DNA of 64,000 nucleotides from an uncultured Collinsella sp. (GTDB lineage Bacteria > Actinomycetota > Coriobacteriia > Coriobacteriales > Coriobacteriaceae). This document shows positions 31,649-39,969 of the stretch, piece by piece (the first letter of the stretch is position 1; each line of letters begins with the position of its first letter). The position numbers and the translations under genes were made by a program. The notes under the pieces are model-generated. The model saw only the letters and a program-made list of their open reading frames with translations. It did no database searches and was not told where the DNA came from. Location: positions 4,234 through 68,233 of the forward strand of contig UQLB01000012.1 of NCBI GenBank assembly GCA_900541725.1, given 5' to 3'.

Positions 31649-32731
31649 TTACGCAAACAGGCCGTAGATGCTGATGTTGGCCTTGGCGTAGAGGCCGTTA
31701 GCATACTCGGTCCACTTGGAGCTGGCACCCGAAGCCTGCGAGGAATACTGCTGATAAGCAGTGTAGTAGGCGGTCATGGCCTGCTTATAGGTTGCGCTAT
31801 CGGCCGTAAAGGCATCGTCGGCGAAGGCCTTGGCATAGGTGCTGTCGGCGTCCTTCCAAGTGCCCTTTGAGCTATCCCACTCATCGCCGGCAAGGTTGAT
31901 GATGTAGTCGGCGTAATCCTTGCTCGTGGTCTCCTCGTTGCCGTCAGCAGGCTCGGTCGGGGCGGTCGGCATGCTTGCGGAGCTATCGCCCACCTTCTTC
32001 TTGTAGAGCTTCTGCAGCGTCGCAGACTGGCGGACAATCTGCTTGGCCTGGTCCTTGGAAACACCGTACTGCGTGGCCATGGTCTTGTAGTCGGAGGTGC
32101 CGATGGAATCCTCGGCGTACTGCTTCATTTCCTTGGAAGAAACGGTAATGCCCTCGTCCTCGGCAGCGTCCAGCAGAATCTGGTTGCGCACATAGGACAG
32201 GATAACGTCGGCAGACGGAGCGGTGTAGTTGCCATCGCTATCCTTGACGGTGTCGAGGCTGTACTGGCTCTCGATGGCCTCGCGCGCGGTGATATCGCTC
32301 TTCTTGCCGTTGTAGCTATAGCTTGCCACGGTCGAATCGAGCTGGTCCTCGGTGAGGGTAGCCGAGCCGACGCCCTTGCCGCCAAAGCCGCCGTTGCCAA
32401 TAAAGAAGCCGACCACCGCAGCGATCACGACTGCAACCACGAAGGCGGCGATCATCGTCTTCTTGTGCTTGGATGCATGGTCGTCCGCATCGGAGTCGTC
32501 CTCGTCCTGCTCCTCAGGCATGAGGTTCTCGTCGGCGGCGTCCGCGGCGATCTTTGCCTCCAGGCGAGCATCCTCCTCCTCGGCGGTCGTGCCGGCGGCA
32601 ATATGTTCGGCAGACGTGCCGGCGACCAGGTCGATCTTCTCGTCCCCATCACCGTCGGGGCCTTCGCCGCGCTCGATGATCTGGATGCCGTCGATCTCGT
32701 CCTTCTCGTCCTTCTTTTGAATCAGACCCAT
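31649..32731 (-). CDS. Single-pass membrane protein with extracellular SurA-N-like domain
   Basis: A 360-residue protein: an acidic cytoplasmic region (1-90, rich in Asp/Glu), one transmembrane helix at about 92-112 (MIAAFVVAVVIAAVVGFFIG), a glycine-rich hinge, then an exported domain. The part VILSYVRNQILLDAAEDEGITVSSKEMKQYAE resembles the N-terminal chaperone fold of SurA/PrsA proteins. No parvulin PPIase domain follows; the C-terminal third is Ser/Thr/Tyr/Ala-rich. AAGGAG precedes the ATG. A role in folding or holding secreted proteins is possible, not shown. Confidence 0.7.
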   Translation of the reverse strand: MGLIQKKDEKDEIDGIQIIERGEGPDGDGDEKIDLVAGTSAEHIAAGTTAEEEDARLEAKIAADAADENLMPEEQDEDDSDADDHASKHKKTMIAAFVVAVVIAAVVGFFIGNGGFGGKGVGSATLTEDQLDSTVASYSYNGKKSDITAREAIESQYSLDTVKDSDGNYTAPSADVILSYVRNQILLDAAEDEGITVSSKEMKQYAEDSIGTSDYKTMATQYGVSKDQAKQIVRQSATLQKLYKKKVGDSSASMPTAPTEPADGNEETTSKDYADYIINLAGDEWDSSKGTWKDADSTYAKAFADDAFTADSATYKQAMTAYYTAYQQYSSQASGASSKWTEYANGLYAKANISIYGLFA

Positions 32732-32769
32732 AGTCAGCTACTCCTTATTGGGAACACAATCCCTCATAG

Positions 32770-32798
32770 AATACGCCCGACGAGGCGCCGGGCGTATT
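32770..32798 (-). terminator. Probable terminator of the isocitrate dehydrogenase operon
   Basis: AATACGCCCG pairs with CGGGCGTATT (10 bp, one flanking base unpaired). The T run is short. Confidence 0.5.
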
Positions 32799-32857
32799 GA
32801 TTCTTAGGTTATACGCAAACACTTAAGTACTATTTAGGCGTTTGCAGCCTGTATGTC

Positions 32858-33943
32858 TTAGGACAGGTGCTCAATAACGGCATCGGCAAAGGCCTGCGTA
32901 CCCACCGCACCCTCGACGGAACCGGTCTGGGCACGACGTACGTCGCCGGTAACCTGCTTACCCTCGTCGAGCGTGGCGGACACGGCGGCGCGGATACGAT
33001 TGGCCGCATCGTTCTCGCCCAGATGATCGAGCATCATAGCCGCAGATAGAATCTCGGCCGTGGGGTTGGCAATATCCTGGCCCGCGATATCGGGCGCGGA
33101 GCCGTGCGTTGCCTCGAAGATGGCGCAGTCGGCACCGATGTTGGAGCCGGGGGCCATGCCTAAGCCGCCCACCAGGCCGGCGCACAGGTCGCTCACGATG
33201 TCGCCGTACAGGTTGGGCAGCACCAGAACATCGAAGTCGTTGGGGTTCTGGACCAGGCCCATGCAGGTGGCGTCGACAATCTTGTCGTTGAACTCGATAT
33301 CGGAATAGTTGGCGGCCACCTCGCGCGCAACGCGCAGGAACAGGCCGTCGGTCGCCTTCATGATGTTGGCCTTGTGCACGGCCGTCACCTTTTTGCGGCC
33401 GCAGCGACGGGCATACTCAAAGGCATACTCCACAATGCGACGGCTCTTGGCGATGGAGATCGGCTTAATCGAGATCGCGGAATCGGCGGCGAAGGTCTTT
33501 TGGCCCGAACGCTCGACGAGCTGCGAGAGCTCCTCGACCTCGGCAGCGCCCTCATCGAACTCGATGCCGGCGTAGAGGTCCTCGGTGTTCTCGCGCACGA
33601 TGACCAGGTCGACATCGCGGAAACGCGAGCCGTCACCCGGCTGCGACAGACAAGGGCGCACGCAGGCGTACAGGTCAAAATGCTTGCGCAGGGCGACGTT
33701 AACGCTGCGGAAGCCCGTGCCGACCGGCGTGGTGATGGGGCCCTTGATGGCAACCTTGGTCTCGGCGACCGCATCGAGCACATGCTGGGGCAGCGGCGTG
33801 CCAAACTCGTCCATGACGCCGGCACCGGCCTCCTGGACGTTCCAGTTGATCTGGACACCGGTGGCCTCGACCACGCGGCGCATGGCCTGCGTAATCTCGG
33901 GACCGATACCGTCACCGGGAATCAGGACTACATCGTGCGCCAT
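32858..33943 (-). CDS. NAD-type isocitrate/isopropylmalate-family dehydrogenase
   Basis: A 361-residue decarboxylating dehydrogenase. The opening [14 protein letters not shown], the substrate loop [20 protein letters not shown], the ENTEDLYAG motif and the metal-site [12 protein letters not shown] mark the family. The Ser-x-Asn-x-x-Leu-Arg loop and the overall length fit the NAD-dependent isocitrate dehydrogenase (homoisocitrate-like) branch better than LeuB. Last gene of a four-gene minus-strand operon (35098-type dehydrogenase, membrane protein, HEAT protein, this gene); its ribosome-binding site lies within the 3' end of the HEAT gene. Confidence 0.85.
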   Translation of the reverse strand: MAHDVVLIPGDGIGPEITQAMRRVVEATGVQINWNVQEAGAGVMDEFGTPLPQHVLDAVAETKVAIKGPITTPVGTGFRSVNVALRKHFDLYACVRPCLSQPGDGSRFRDVDLVIVRENTEDLYAGIEFDEGAAEVEELSQLVERSGQKTFAADSAISIKPISIAKSRRIVEYAFEYARRCGRKKVTAVHKANIMKATDGLFLRVAREVAANYSDIEFNDKIVDATCMGLVQNPNDFDVLVLPNLYGDIVSDLCAGLVGGLGMAPGSNIGADCAIFEATHGSAPDIAGQDIANPTAEILSAAMMLDHLGENDAANRIRAAVSATLDEGKQVTGDVRRAQTGSVEGAVGTQAFADAVIEHLS

Positions 33944-33949
33944 AATCTG

Positions 33950-34648
33950 TTACTCCTCGTCTTCGGCGTCGTCAGATTTTTTAACGCTAGCACGCTTCTT
34001 CTTTTTGGAGAGATCCAGGCCAAAACGTTTAACAAGCATTTCGCAAATCTCGCTCGAACGGGCCTTGAGATAGCTGCCCTTACCGTTCTCGGCGTCGAAC
34101 TTAAGGCGCAGCGCGAGCTTCTCGGCGACCTCGGCGTCGATCTCGCCCTGGCCAAACTCGTACAGGCAACCGAGCATATCGCGATACTCAAGGTCGCCGT
34201 GGTAGCACTGGATGGCCTCGTCCAGGATGGGCCAAGCTTCGCGCGAGCGCTCGACGCTCGTGGCACCCCACACGCACAGCAAGCGGAAGGCGGCATAGCG
34301 CAGCGTGGAGGAGATCTCGTCGAACAGTGCGGTCTCGGCGCCCTCAAAGGCATCGCCCAGCTGCTCAGGGCAGGTGGTGGCGAGCGCCGCCAGGGCATCG
34401 AGAGCCTCCCAGCGGGTCTGAGCCTCGGGGCGGTCGAGTGCCTCGATCAGCGCGGGCACGCAGGGCACGACGCGCTGCGGGTCGCGCTCGGCCAGCAGAT
34501 GCAGCACGCGGGCGGCAAACTGGCGGATGCGGCGCGTGGGGCAGCCGAGCTCCTTGACCAGACGGTCGACGGCGTTCTCGTTCTCCTCTGCCAGCTGGAG
34601 CTGTGCCAGCTCCTCGTCGGTGAGCTGTTCGTCTTTGTTTTCTGCCAT
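33950..34648 (-). CDS. HEAT-repeat-like protein
   Basis: A 232-residue all-helical protein. Two to three HEAT-like helical pairs can be read (RRIRQFAARVLHLLAERDP, then VVPCVPALIEALDRPEAQTR and WEALDALAALATTCPEQL). The ends are charged: an acidic N-terminus and a Lys/Asp/Glu-rich C-terminus (KKKKRASVKKSDDAEDEE). Such repeats bind other proteins. No catalytic motif. Cotranscribed with isocitrate dehydrogenase, six bases apart. Partner unknown. Confidence 0.7.
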   Translation of the reverse strand: MAENKDEQLTDEELAQLQLAEENENAVDRLVKELGCPTRRIRQFAARVLHLLAERDPQRVVPCVPALIEALDRPEAQTRWEALDALAALATTCPEQLGDAFEGAETALFDEISSTLRYAAFRLLCVWGATSVERSREAWPILDEAIQCYHGDLEYRDMLGCLYEFGQGEIDAEVAEKLALRLKFDAENGKGSYLKARSSEICEMLVKRFGLDLSKKKKRASVKKSDDAEDEE

Positions 34649-34663
34649 AGTTACCTCTTCTTA

Positions 34664-35092
34664 CTATTTCTTAGCGTGCTTGCCAGCACCCTTGCTGTCA
34701 TCGGTGACCGAGATGAGCTGTCGGTCGGCCGCGCCATTGCGACGTGCGCGGCGGTGCTCCTCGGCGTCGCCCGCGTCGGCGGCGGCGCGATGAGCCTTGT
34801 TGACGTTAAAGACCTCGTCGTGCTTGCGCCACGGACCGACGGACTCGCCAAAGCTCATCTTAAGGCCGGCGATAAAGCCGCCGAGCCAGCCGATCGGCGC
34901 AAACTGCACCAGCGGGAACAGCGAGAACACCCAGGTCAGCAGGACGACTGCCGCCGCACCCGCAAAGTTGGCAATCCAGTAGTCGCGCTTGGTGATCACG
35001 CGCTTTTCGCAGGCCCACTGTCCGCACAAAAAGCCGATGTAGATCGCAAAGAGAAAGAGCACCAGCGCAAGCACCACGAACGTCCAGCTCAT
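34664..35092 (-). CDS. Small membrane protein
   Basis: A 142-residue protein with two to three hydrophobic segments (about 3-20, 37-55 and 59-75) and a hydrophilic, Ala/Arg/Lys-rich C-terminal half. ATG 35092 has GGAG nine bases upstream, within the end of the preceding gene; an earlier in-frame start has none. I do not recognise a family. It lies five bases after the His/Cys-tailed dehydrogenase, so the two are probably translated together. Confidence 0.7.
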   Translation of the reverse strand: MSWTFVVLALVLFLFAIYIGFLCGQWACEKRVITKRDYWIANFAGAAAVVLLTWVFSLFPLVQFAPIGWLGGFIAGLKMSFGESVGPWRKHDEVFNVNKAHRAAADAGDAEEHRRARRNGAADRQLISVTDDSKGAGKHAKK

Positions 35093-35097
35093 AGGCG

Positions 35098-36177
35098 CTA
35101 CTCCCCGTGATGGTGGCCGCAGCAGCACTCGTGGCCGTCGTCATGGCCGTGGCCACCGCAGCACTCGTGGTCCTCGCCGTGGTGATGGCCACAACCGCAC
35201 TCATGGTCCTCGCCGTGCTCGACGCAACCGCAACCTTCCTCGTGAGCGCCATGCTCCTCGGGACGATACTGCGACCAGTCCAGACCGGCGGCGATGGCGT
35301 CGGCCTCCTCCTTGTAGAGAACCGTGATGGCCTGGGTACCCAGCTTGGCGCCACCGATGGCGTCGAGCATGTCGTAGAGCGTAAAGGCCACGTCGGCTCC
35401 GGGCAGCGCGAGCTCGCGGTCATCGGCGTAGGCAAGGGCCAGGCGCAGGTCCTTAATGAAGTGCTCGACCATAAATCCGGGCTTGTAGTCGCCGTCGAGC
35501 GCCTTGGGAGCCAGGCTCTCCATGGCGCCGGACTTGCCGGTACCGCCCAGGATCATCTGGCGGGTCTTCTCCAGGTCAAGGCCGCTCAGCTCGGCAAATG
35601 CCATGGCGTCTGCCATGCCGACCATGCAGGCGCCCAGCGACACCTGGTTGGCGAGCTTGGCAGCCTGGCCCTTGCCGGCGCCGTCGAAGCAGCAGATGTT
35701 GGCCGCAAAGGTGGCAAGGATGTCGCGGACCGGCGCGATGTCGTTCTCGGTAGCGCCCACGATAGCCGTGAGCGTACCGGCGATAGCGCCCGACTCGCCG
35801 CCGGTGACGGGGCAGTCAAACGCCATGCGACCAGAAACCTGGGCGGCCTCGGCAATGTCACGGGCAAGCTCGGGCGAGCTCGTGGTGAGGTCGATCAAGA
35901 CCGCGCCGGGCTTAGTGCACGCGAGCAGGCCGTCGCCCGCCAGGTAGAGCTCCTCGACCTCGGAGGGATAGCCCACCATGGTAAAGACAACGTCGGCGTT
36001 CGCCGCGGCATCTGCCGGCGTATCAGCCCAGACGGCGCCGTGCTCGATAAGCGCGGCGGCCTTGGACTTAGTGCGGTTGTTGACCGTGACGGAATAGCCG
36101 GCGTCCAGAATGTGGCCGGCGATGGGGGCACCCATAATTCCGGTGCCGATAAATGCGACGGAGAGCTTGTTTGCCAT
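35098..36177 (-). CDS. Beta-hydroxyacid dehydrogenase with His/Cys-rich metal-binding tail
   Basis: A 359-residue protein. Residues 1 to about 300 are a complete 3-hydroxyisobutyrate dehydrogenase family enzyme: Rossmann motif FIGTGIMGAPIAGHILDAGY, substrate loop DCPVTGGESGA, and catalytic Lys in GKGQAAKLANQ. After the normal end comes a tail of 53 residues (307-359) with 14 His and 9 Cys in three similar blocks around GEDHECGCGHHH. Such tails bind Zn, Ni or Co. Substrates of the family include tartronate semialdehyde, hydroxyisobutyrate and succinic semialdehyde. First gene of the operon leading to isocitrate dehydrogenase. The enzyme may be metal-sensing or a metal store; that is inference. 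Confidence 0.87.
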   Translation of the reverse strand: MANKLSVAFIGTGIMGAPIAGHILDAGYSVTVNNRTKSKAAALIEHGAVWADTPADAAANADVVFTMVGYPSEVEELYLAGDGLLACTKPGAVLIDLTTSSPELARDIAEAAQVSGRMAFDCPVTGGESGAIAGTLTAIVGATENDIAPVRDILATFAANICCFDGAGKGQAAKLANQVSLGACMVGMADAMAFAELSGLDLEKTRQMILGGTGKSGAMESLAPKALDGDYKPGFMVEHFIKDLRLALAYADDRELALPGADVAFTLYDMLDAIGGAKLGTQAITVLYKEEADAIAAGLDWSQYRPEEHGAHEEGCGCVEHGEDHECGCGHHHGEDHECCGGHGHDDGHECCCGHHHGE

Positions 36178-36275
36178 GAAACCTTTCCTTTTGGGTTGGG
36201 TGTTATTACCAGGTTGAATACTCAGTGCCAGCGTTTCGGCCGTGACTTGAGGGCACTTGCAGCCGCAGCGCCTGT

Positions 36276-37229
36276 CTACTCACCGCGCACACGGCGCGCG
36301 ATGCGGTCGGAAAGCGAGGCTTTCTCGGCGCGGTTCTTGCCCCAAAACGCGCAAGCCACCATGCCGGGGCCCACATGCGAGCCGATGGTGGGACCGACGG
36401 AACTACGGATGATGGTGACGTCGGCGCAGCCTTCCTCCTTGCGGATGGCGGCCTCGAGCCAATCACCGTCCTTCTCGGCATCGGCCGTCATAATGGCGAT
36501 GGGCATGGTGCGATCGGGCACGTAGTTCTCGCGGAACGACTTGAGGATGGACTTGAGCGCCTTCTTGCGGCCGCGGTTGACGCCGATCAGCGACAGCGAG
36601 CCGGCCAGGTCGTAGGACAGCTCGGGTTTGACGTCGAGCTTTGCCGTGAGCTGTGCCGCCGCGGGCGGAATGCGGCCGCCGGCAGCCAGCGCGTCAAAGC
36701 TCTCGAGCGTAAAGTAGCCGTGGACGTAGGTCTTTGCCTCGTTTGCCCAATCGACCAGCTGCTTGGCGGTCAGTCCCGCCGAGCGTTGACGAACGGCCTC
36801 GAGCGCCAAGAGCGCGCCGGTCGCGCAGGGCAGAGCGTTGTCGACCACGTAGAGCTCAAAGTTGGGATACTCGGCGCGCACGGCATCTGCCGCCTGGCAC
36901 GCGGAGTTGTAGCTCGACGACAGCGCCGAGGTAAAGCACAGGTAGACCGTGGGCGTGCCTTCTTCGGCGCACTCGGTAAAGAACTCGATATAGCGACCGA
37001 GCGACACGGCGGAGGTAGACACGCGAGCGCCGGCGCGCATGCGGTCGTAGAACTCCTTAGGGCTCATGCTCGACCAGATATCGTCCGTGCGCTCCTCGCC
37101 ATCGATAATGAAGGGGAAACCCAGGATATCGACATCGAGGTTCGCGGCGACCTCGGGGCTAAAGTCGCAGCAGGTATCGACGACGATGCGGCAACGGTCC
37201 GAATGACCGGCGGATGCGGCCTTGTCCAT
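36276..37229 (-). CDS. DegV-family fatty-acid-binding protein
   Basis: A 317-residue DegV protein. The N-terminal domain has IVVDTCCDFSPEV, and the lipid-site motifs TSAVSLG, CFTSALSSSYNSA and the G-G-R-I region AAGGRIP are in order. FakB-type DegV proteins present fatty acids to the kinase FakA for phosphorylation; FakA is not in the window. Start at ATG 37229 with AAGGAG eight bases upstream, preferred over the TTG just before it. Alone between hpf and the dehydrogenase operon. Confidence 0.85.
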   Translation of the reverse strand: MDKAASAGHSDRCRIVVDTCCDFSPEVAANLDVDILGFPFIIDGEERTDDIWSSMSPKEFYDRMRAGARVSTSAVSLGRYIEFFTECAEEGTPTVYLCFTSALSSSYNSACQAADAVRAEYPNFELYVVDNALPCATGALLALEAVRQRSAGLTAKQLVDWANEAKTYVHGYFTLESFDALAAGGRIPPAAAQLTAKLDVKPELSYDLAGSLSLIGVNRGRKKALKSILKSFRENYVPDRTMPIAIMTADAEKDGDWLEAAIRKEEGCADVTIIRSSVGPTIGSHVGPGMVACAFWGKNRAEKASLSDRIARRVRGE

Positions 37230-37247
37230 CAAAGCGACTCCTTACGT

Positions 37248-37279
37248 AAAAAGGCGGCCACCCGCATGGGATGGCCGCC
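37248..37279 (-). terminator. Terminator of hpf
   Basis: GGCGGCCA pairs with TGGCCGCC; the minus strand continues TTTTTACG. Confidence 0.85.
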
Positions 37280-37308
37280 AACCGTTAACTCATGCAAGTT
37301 AACGTATT

Positions 37309-37893
37309 TTACTCGTCAAGTGTTTCGATGCGGGGCTTGATGATGCCATATCCACCATTCTTACGGTGATACACCACATTGATGAGGCCAGTCGTCGCGT
37401 TCTCGAACACGTAGAAGTCATGACCAAGCAGATCGGTCTGCACCAGCGCCTGCTCCTCGGTCATCGGGGTGACATCGATGACCTTCTCGCGGACGAGCAG
37501 GTCGTCCTCCTCCTCGGGCAGCAGCAGGTCGGCCAGATCCTCGACGCGCTCGACCGGTGCGACATCCGCTGCACTGGCACCGCCCTGGCGGTTGTCCACG
37601 ACCTTGGTCTTGAACTTGCGCAGCTGGCGGGTGACCTTATCGGCGGAGAGGTCGATGGCGGCGTACATATCTGCACCGTGCTCGGCAACGCGAATCACCG
37701 AACCGCGGGCACGAACCGTAACCTCGACGATTGCCGGGTTGGGGTTCGAGGGGTTCTTCTCATAGCGAAGTACAACGTCGACCGTCATGGGCTCGATATC
37801 GAAAACCTTGAGCGCCTCGCCGATCTTCTCATCCACATGCGCACGCAGAGCATCGGTTACCGTCGTCTTGCGTCCAGAAACCTTGATATCCAT
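37309..37893 (-). CDS. hpf: Long-form ribosome hibernation promoting factor
   Basis: A 194-residue protein with the S30AE domain at 1-100 (MDIKVSGRKTTVTDALRAHV) and the C-terminal dimerisation domain of long Hpf at about 130-194 (KVIDVTPMTEEQALVQTDLL, then NVVYHRKNGGYGIIKP). It dimerises ribosomes into inactive 100S particles in stationary phase. ATG 37893 with GGAG six bases upstream is preferred over the TTG four codons earlier. Confidence 0.93.
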   Translation of the reverse strand: MDIKVSGRKTTVTDALRAHVDEKIGEALKVFDIEPMTVDVVLRYEKNPSNPNPAIVEVTVRARGSVIRVAEHGADMYAAIDLSADKVTRQLRKFKTKVVDNRQGGASAADVAPVERVEDLADLLLPEEEDDLLVREKVIDVTPMTEEQALVQTDLLGHDFYVFENATTGLINVVYHRKNGGYGIIKPRIETLDE

Positions 37894-38112
37894 ACGTGGC
37901 TCCAATCTGCCTCGGGGACTTACCGTACTGGCTATGTACCCATTGCCGTGTATTTAATCACGCGGATTCCTAAAGACCCGAATAACGATTGCTTGATACC
38001 GCATACCGAAGTCTCGCACTTTTCTGTGGCAAAGTGCGCTATAGGAGGGCGTCGGCGGCTTATGTGTTGGCCCTAGAAATTGGCTTTGACCTGCTGGTTT
38101 TATAGAAACGAA
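37894..38112. other. Promoter region of hpf, no gene seen
   Basis: About 220 bp between hpf and the terminator of the lipoprotein gene. I see no convincing frame and no clear palindrome beyond a short TTTGACC/TGACC similarity. It probably contains the hpf promoter. Confidence 0.4.
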
Positions 38113-38147
38113 AAAGCCGGGCTCCCCTGTTGGGGAAGCCCGGCTTT
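38113..38147 (-). terminator. Terminator of the binding-lipoprotein gene
   Basis: AAAGCCGGGCT pairs with AGCCCGGCTTT, with an inner CCCC/GGGG; the minus strand continues TTTTTCG. Confidence 0.88.
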
Positions 38148-38210
38148 GCGTGTTGAAACCGTGAAGAGGCGTCCTTCCTAGCGTATAGGAGACACCACCC
38201 CTAGCAATAA

Positions 38211-39236
38211 CTAGCTGTTGAGCTTGTTAATGTCGTCGTCGGTGATGGTGCCTTCCTGGCTGGACGATTTGTCCTCGGAGGATGCGGTCTCATTGTTGGA
38301 ATCGGAGGACTCGCTGCCGGAGGACGTGGTCTCACTGGACTCAGAGTCGCCCGGCTGCACGTTAGCGCCCGAAACCGTCTTAGTGGTGAGGTCGTAGGGC
38401 ATCGTGCCATACCAGACAGAGTGGACCGCCTCGAGCGTGCCGTCGGCCGTAATACCGTCGAGGGCATCGCTCACGGCACGGCACAGCTCGTCATTGGACG
38501 AGAGGCCCGCAACACCAAGCGTCGAGGGTGCCTCGAGCGCACCGACATAGGAGACCTCGCTCATCAGGCGTGCAAGGTAGCCGCCGGCCGTGGAGTCGCA
38601 GATCACATAGTCGACCTCGCCGGACTCGAGCGCCTCAAAGCACTCGTTGATGTTGGAGTAGGTCTTTTGGTTGGCGGTGATGCTCTGCTTAGCAAGCGCC
38701 TCCTGCGAGGCCGAGGACATCTGAACGCCCAGGGTGGACGTGTTAAGGGTATCGGTGGAAACGCTTAGCGACCCACCATCGCTAGTTTTACCGAACACGG
38801 AAGTGGCATCGTACAGGCAGGTGCCGAGCGAGCTAATGTCCCCGTCCGTGGAGTTAATCTCGCCGATAAAGATATCGGCCTTTTTGTCGCCGAGCGCGGA
38901 ACCTGCCGAAGACGCATCGACAAAGGAGACCTTAAGGCCCATGCGGCTTGCGAGGGCGCGGGCGGCGTCAACCGCATACCCCGTGAGCTCGCCGTCGGCG
39001 TCCTGCATGGCCTGCGGCGCATCGGAAGTATCGAGGGCGACCGTCAGGGTTCCGGGAGTGACCAGGGCGTCGTCCGACACCGCCGGCGTGACGGTCTCGT
39101 ACTCGATCTGGTCGATCGTGGGAGTCGTGAACGTAGACAGCGGGTTGAACGCGCATCCGCTCAGGCCCAAAACGGCGATGACCGCTGCGGTCCCAGCACC
39201 TAACCGAGCCGCGTGCATCAAGCTGCCCCTCACCAT
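38211..39236 (-). CDS. Lipoprotein of the extracellular solute-binding family 3
   Basis: A 341-residue lipoprotein. Signal peptide 1-27 with lipobox LSGC (C28), then a two-lobed solute-binding domain: TLTVALDTSDAPQAM, GYAVDAARALASRMGLKVSFV, and GEVDYVICDSTAGGYLA. Family 3 proteins usually bind polar amino acids. The last 50 residues are Ser/Glu/Thr-rich and probably unstructured, ending in a short acidic tail. No ABC permease or ATPase is adjacent, so it may be an orphan receptor. Start at ATG 39236 with AGGTAGGG upstream; the open frame continues upstream but without coding character. Confidence 0.83.
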   Translation of the reverse strand: MVRGSLMHAARLGAGTAAVIAVLGLSGCAFNPLSTFTTPTIDQIEYETVTPAVSDDALVTPGTLTVALDTSDAPQAMQDADGELTGYAVDAARALASRMGLKVSFVDASSAGSALGDKKADIFIGEINSTDGDISSLGTCLYDATSVFGKTSDGGSLSVSTDTLNTSTLGVQMSSASQEALAKQSITANQKTYSNINECFEALESGEVDYVICDSTAGGYLARLMSEVSYVGALEAPSTLGVAGLSSNDELCRAVSDALDGITADGTLEAVHSVWYGTMPYDLTTKTVSGANVQPGDSESSETTSSGSESSDSNNETASSEDKSSSQEGTITDDDINKLNS

Positions 39237-39560
39237 GTCCACTACCCTACCTTCTGTGTCGTATACGATCCGTGCGTTGCACGGAATATCAGGTTGTTCC
39301 CACCAGCTGACCTGGTATTTGACCCCACACTTGCGCACCGGGGTGTTTGCTCGGGAGGCCGCAGCCACCTTCACGACTGGCCCGCTCGCCCGCGAGGCGG
39401 TATTGCCCCAAAGAAAGTCGAACGGACGGTGCGGCTTACATCTAGGACGCGCCATGATCGCGCCGCGCGCACGCGGTCGCTTACGTGGATCCCTTTGACC
39501 GCGTCTGTCTTGGACTAGGACGGGCATTTCGTCCGTCCGCAACCACAGCCTGGTAGGAAC
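39237..39560 (-). other. Long 5' leader of the lipoprotein gene
   Basis: The promoter at 39568-39596 implies a transcript leader of about 320 nt before the lipoprotein start. It holds several GC-rich stems, for example GGACGG/CCGTCC at 39516-39536. I recognise no riboswitch class and no leader peptide. An untranslated regulatory leader or a small RNA is possible. Confidence 0.4.
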
Positions 39561-39567
39561 GAAGCGC

Positions 39568-39596
39568 ATTATAGCTAAGTTCAAGCTAAAGTTTAA
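39568..39596 (-). promoter_or_regulatory. Sigma-70-type promoter of the lipoprotein gene
   Basis: On the minus strand TTAAAC (39591-39596) and a perfect TATAAT (39568-39573) are 17 bp apart. Confidence 0.65.
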
Positions 39597-39669
39597 GGTT
39601 AGGGGCGTTATTCGCATCGCGAGTACAGATTTCGCAGGTCAGGACGGATCATTCGTGCCCCCATGAAGC

Positions 39670-39716
39670 CCGGAGCTCCCCCACGGGGAGCTCCGGGGCA
39701 CCCGTCTCAGGGTGCC
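39670..39716. other. Two adjacent strong hairpins
   Basis: CCGGAGCTCCCC and GGGGAGCTCCGG (39670-39696) form a perfect 12-bp stem with a 3-nt loop. GGCACCC/GGGTGCC (39697-39716) follows at once. They abut the long inverted repeat at 39719. No T run. Confidence 0.65.
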
Positions 39717-39718
39717 GT

Positions 39719-39933
39719 GTGCAAAAAACGGCAAATATGAGTACTGTTACCAATTTAGTAGCAGAGTATTACCGCCTCACGAGCCCTTTTTGAGTTCCGC
39801 ACAGCCTGCTTGGCGCCAAGATATTCCACATTCGTTTATTATCTCTTCGCTGAATCCAGATTATCGGCCCAAGTTTCTTTGTTTTTGCTGTCACTAATCT
39901 AGTAACAGTACTCATATTTGCCGTTTTTTGCAC
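39719..39933. repeat. Long inverted repeat, 32-bp perfect arms, 151-bp loop
   Basis: Bases 39719-39750 (starting GTGCAAAAAACGGC) recur as an exact reverse complement at 39902-39933. Beyond the arms the similarity continues imperfectly (TTAGT, CAG). The loop is AT-rich and contains no open frame of note. Same shape as the element at 301-454. Confidence 0.85.
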
Positions 39934-39969
39934 AGAGCATATAAACAGACCCCCTATAAAGCCATAGTT

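Noticed and set aside
33374..35110. A 578-codon plus-strand open frame opposite the IDH/HEAT cluster
   Set aside because: Antisense shadow without start signals; the minus-strand genes there are supported by motifs and ribosome-binding sites.
39237..39560. Known small RNA (6S, SRP, tmRNA or RNase P)
   Set aside because: None of the conserved cores of these RNAs could be found in the leader on either strand.
39237..39617. N-terminal extension of the binding lipoprotein by 127 residues
   Set aside because: It would bury the signal peptide and lipobox inside the protein; a good promoter lies inside this stretch and ATG 39236 has a ribosome-binding site.
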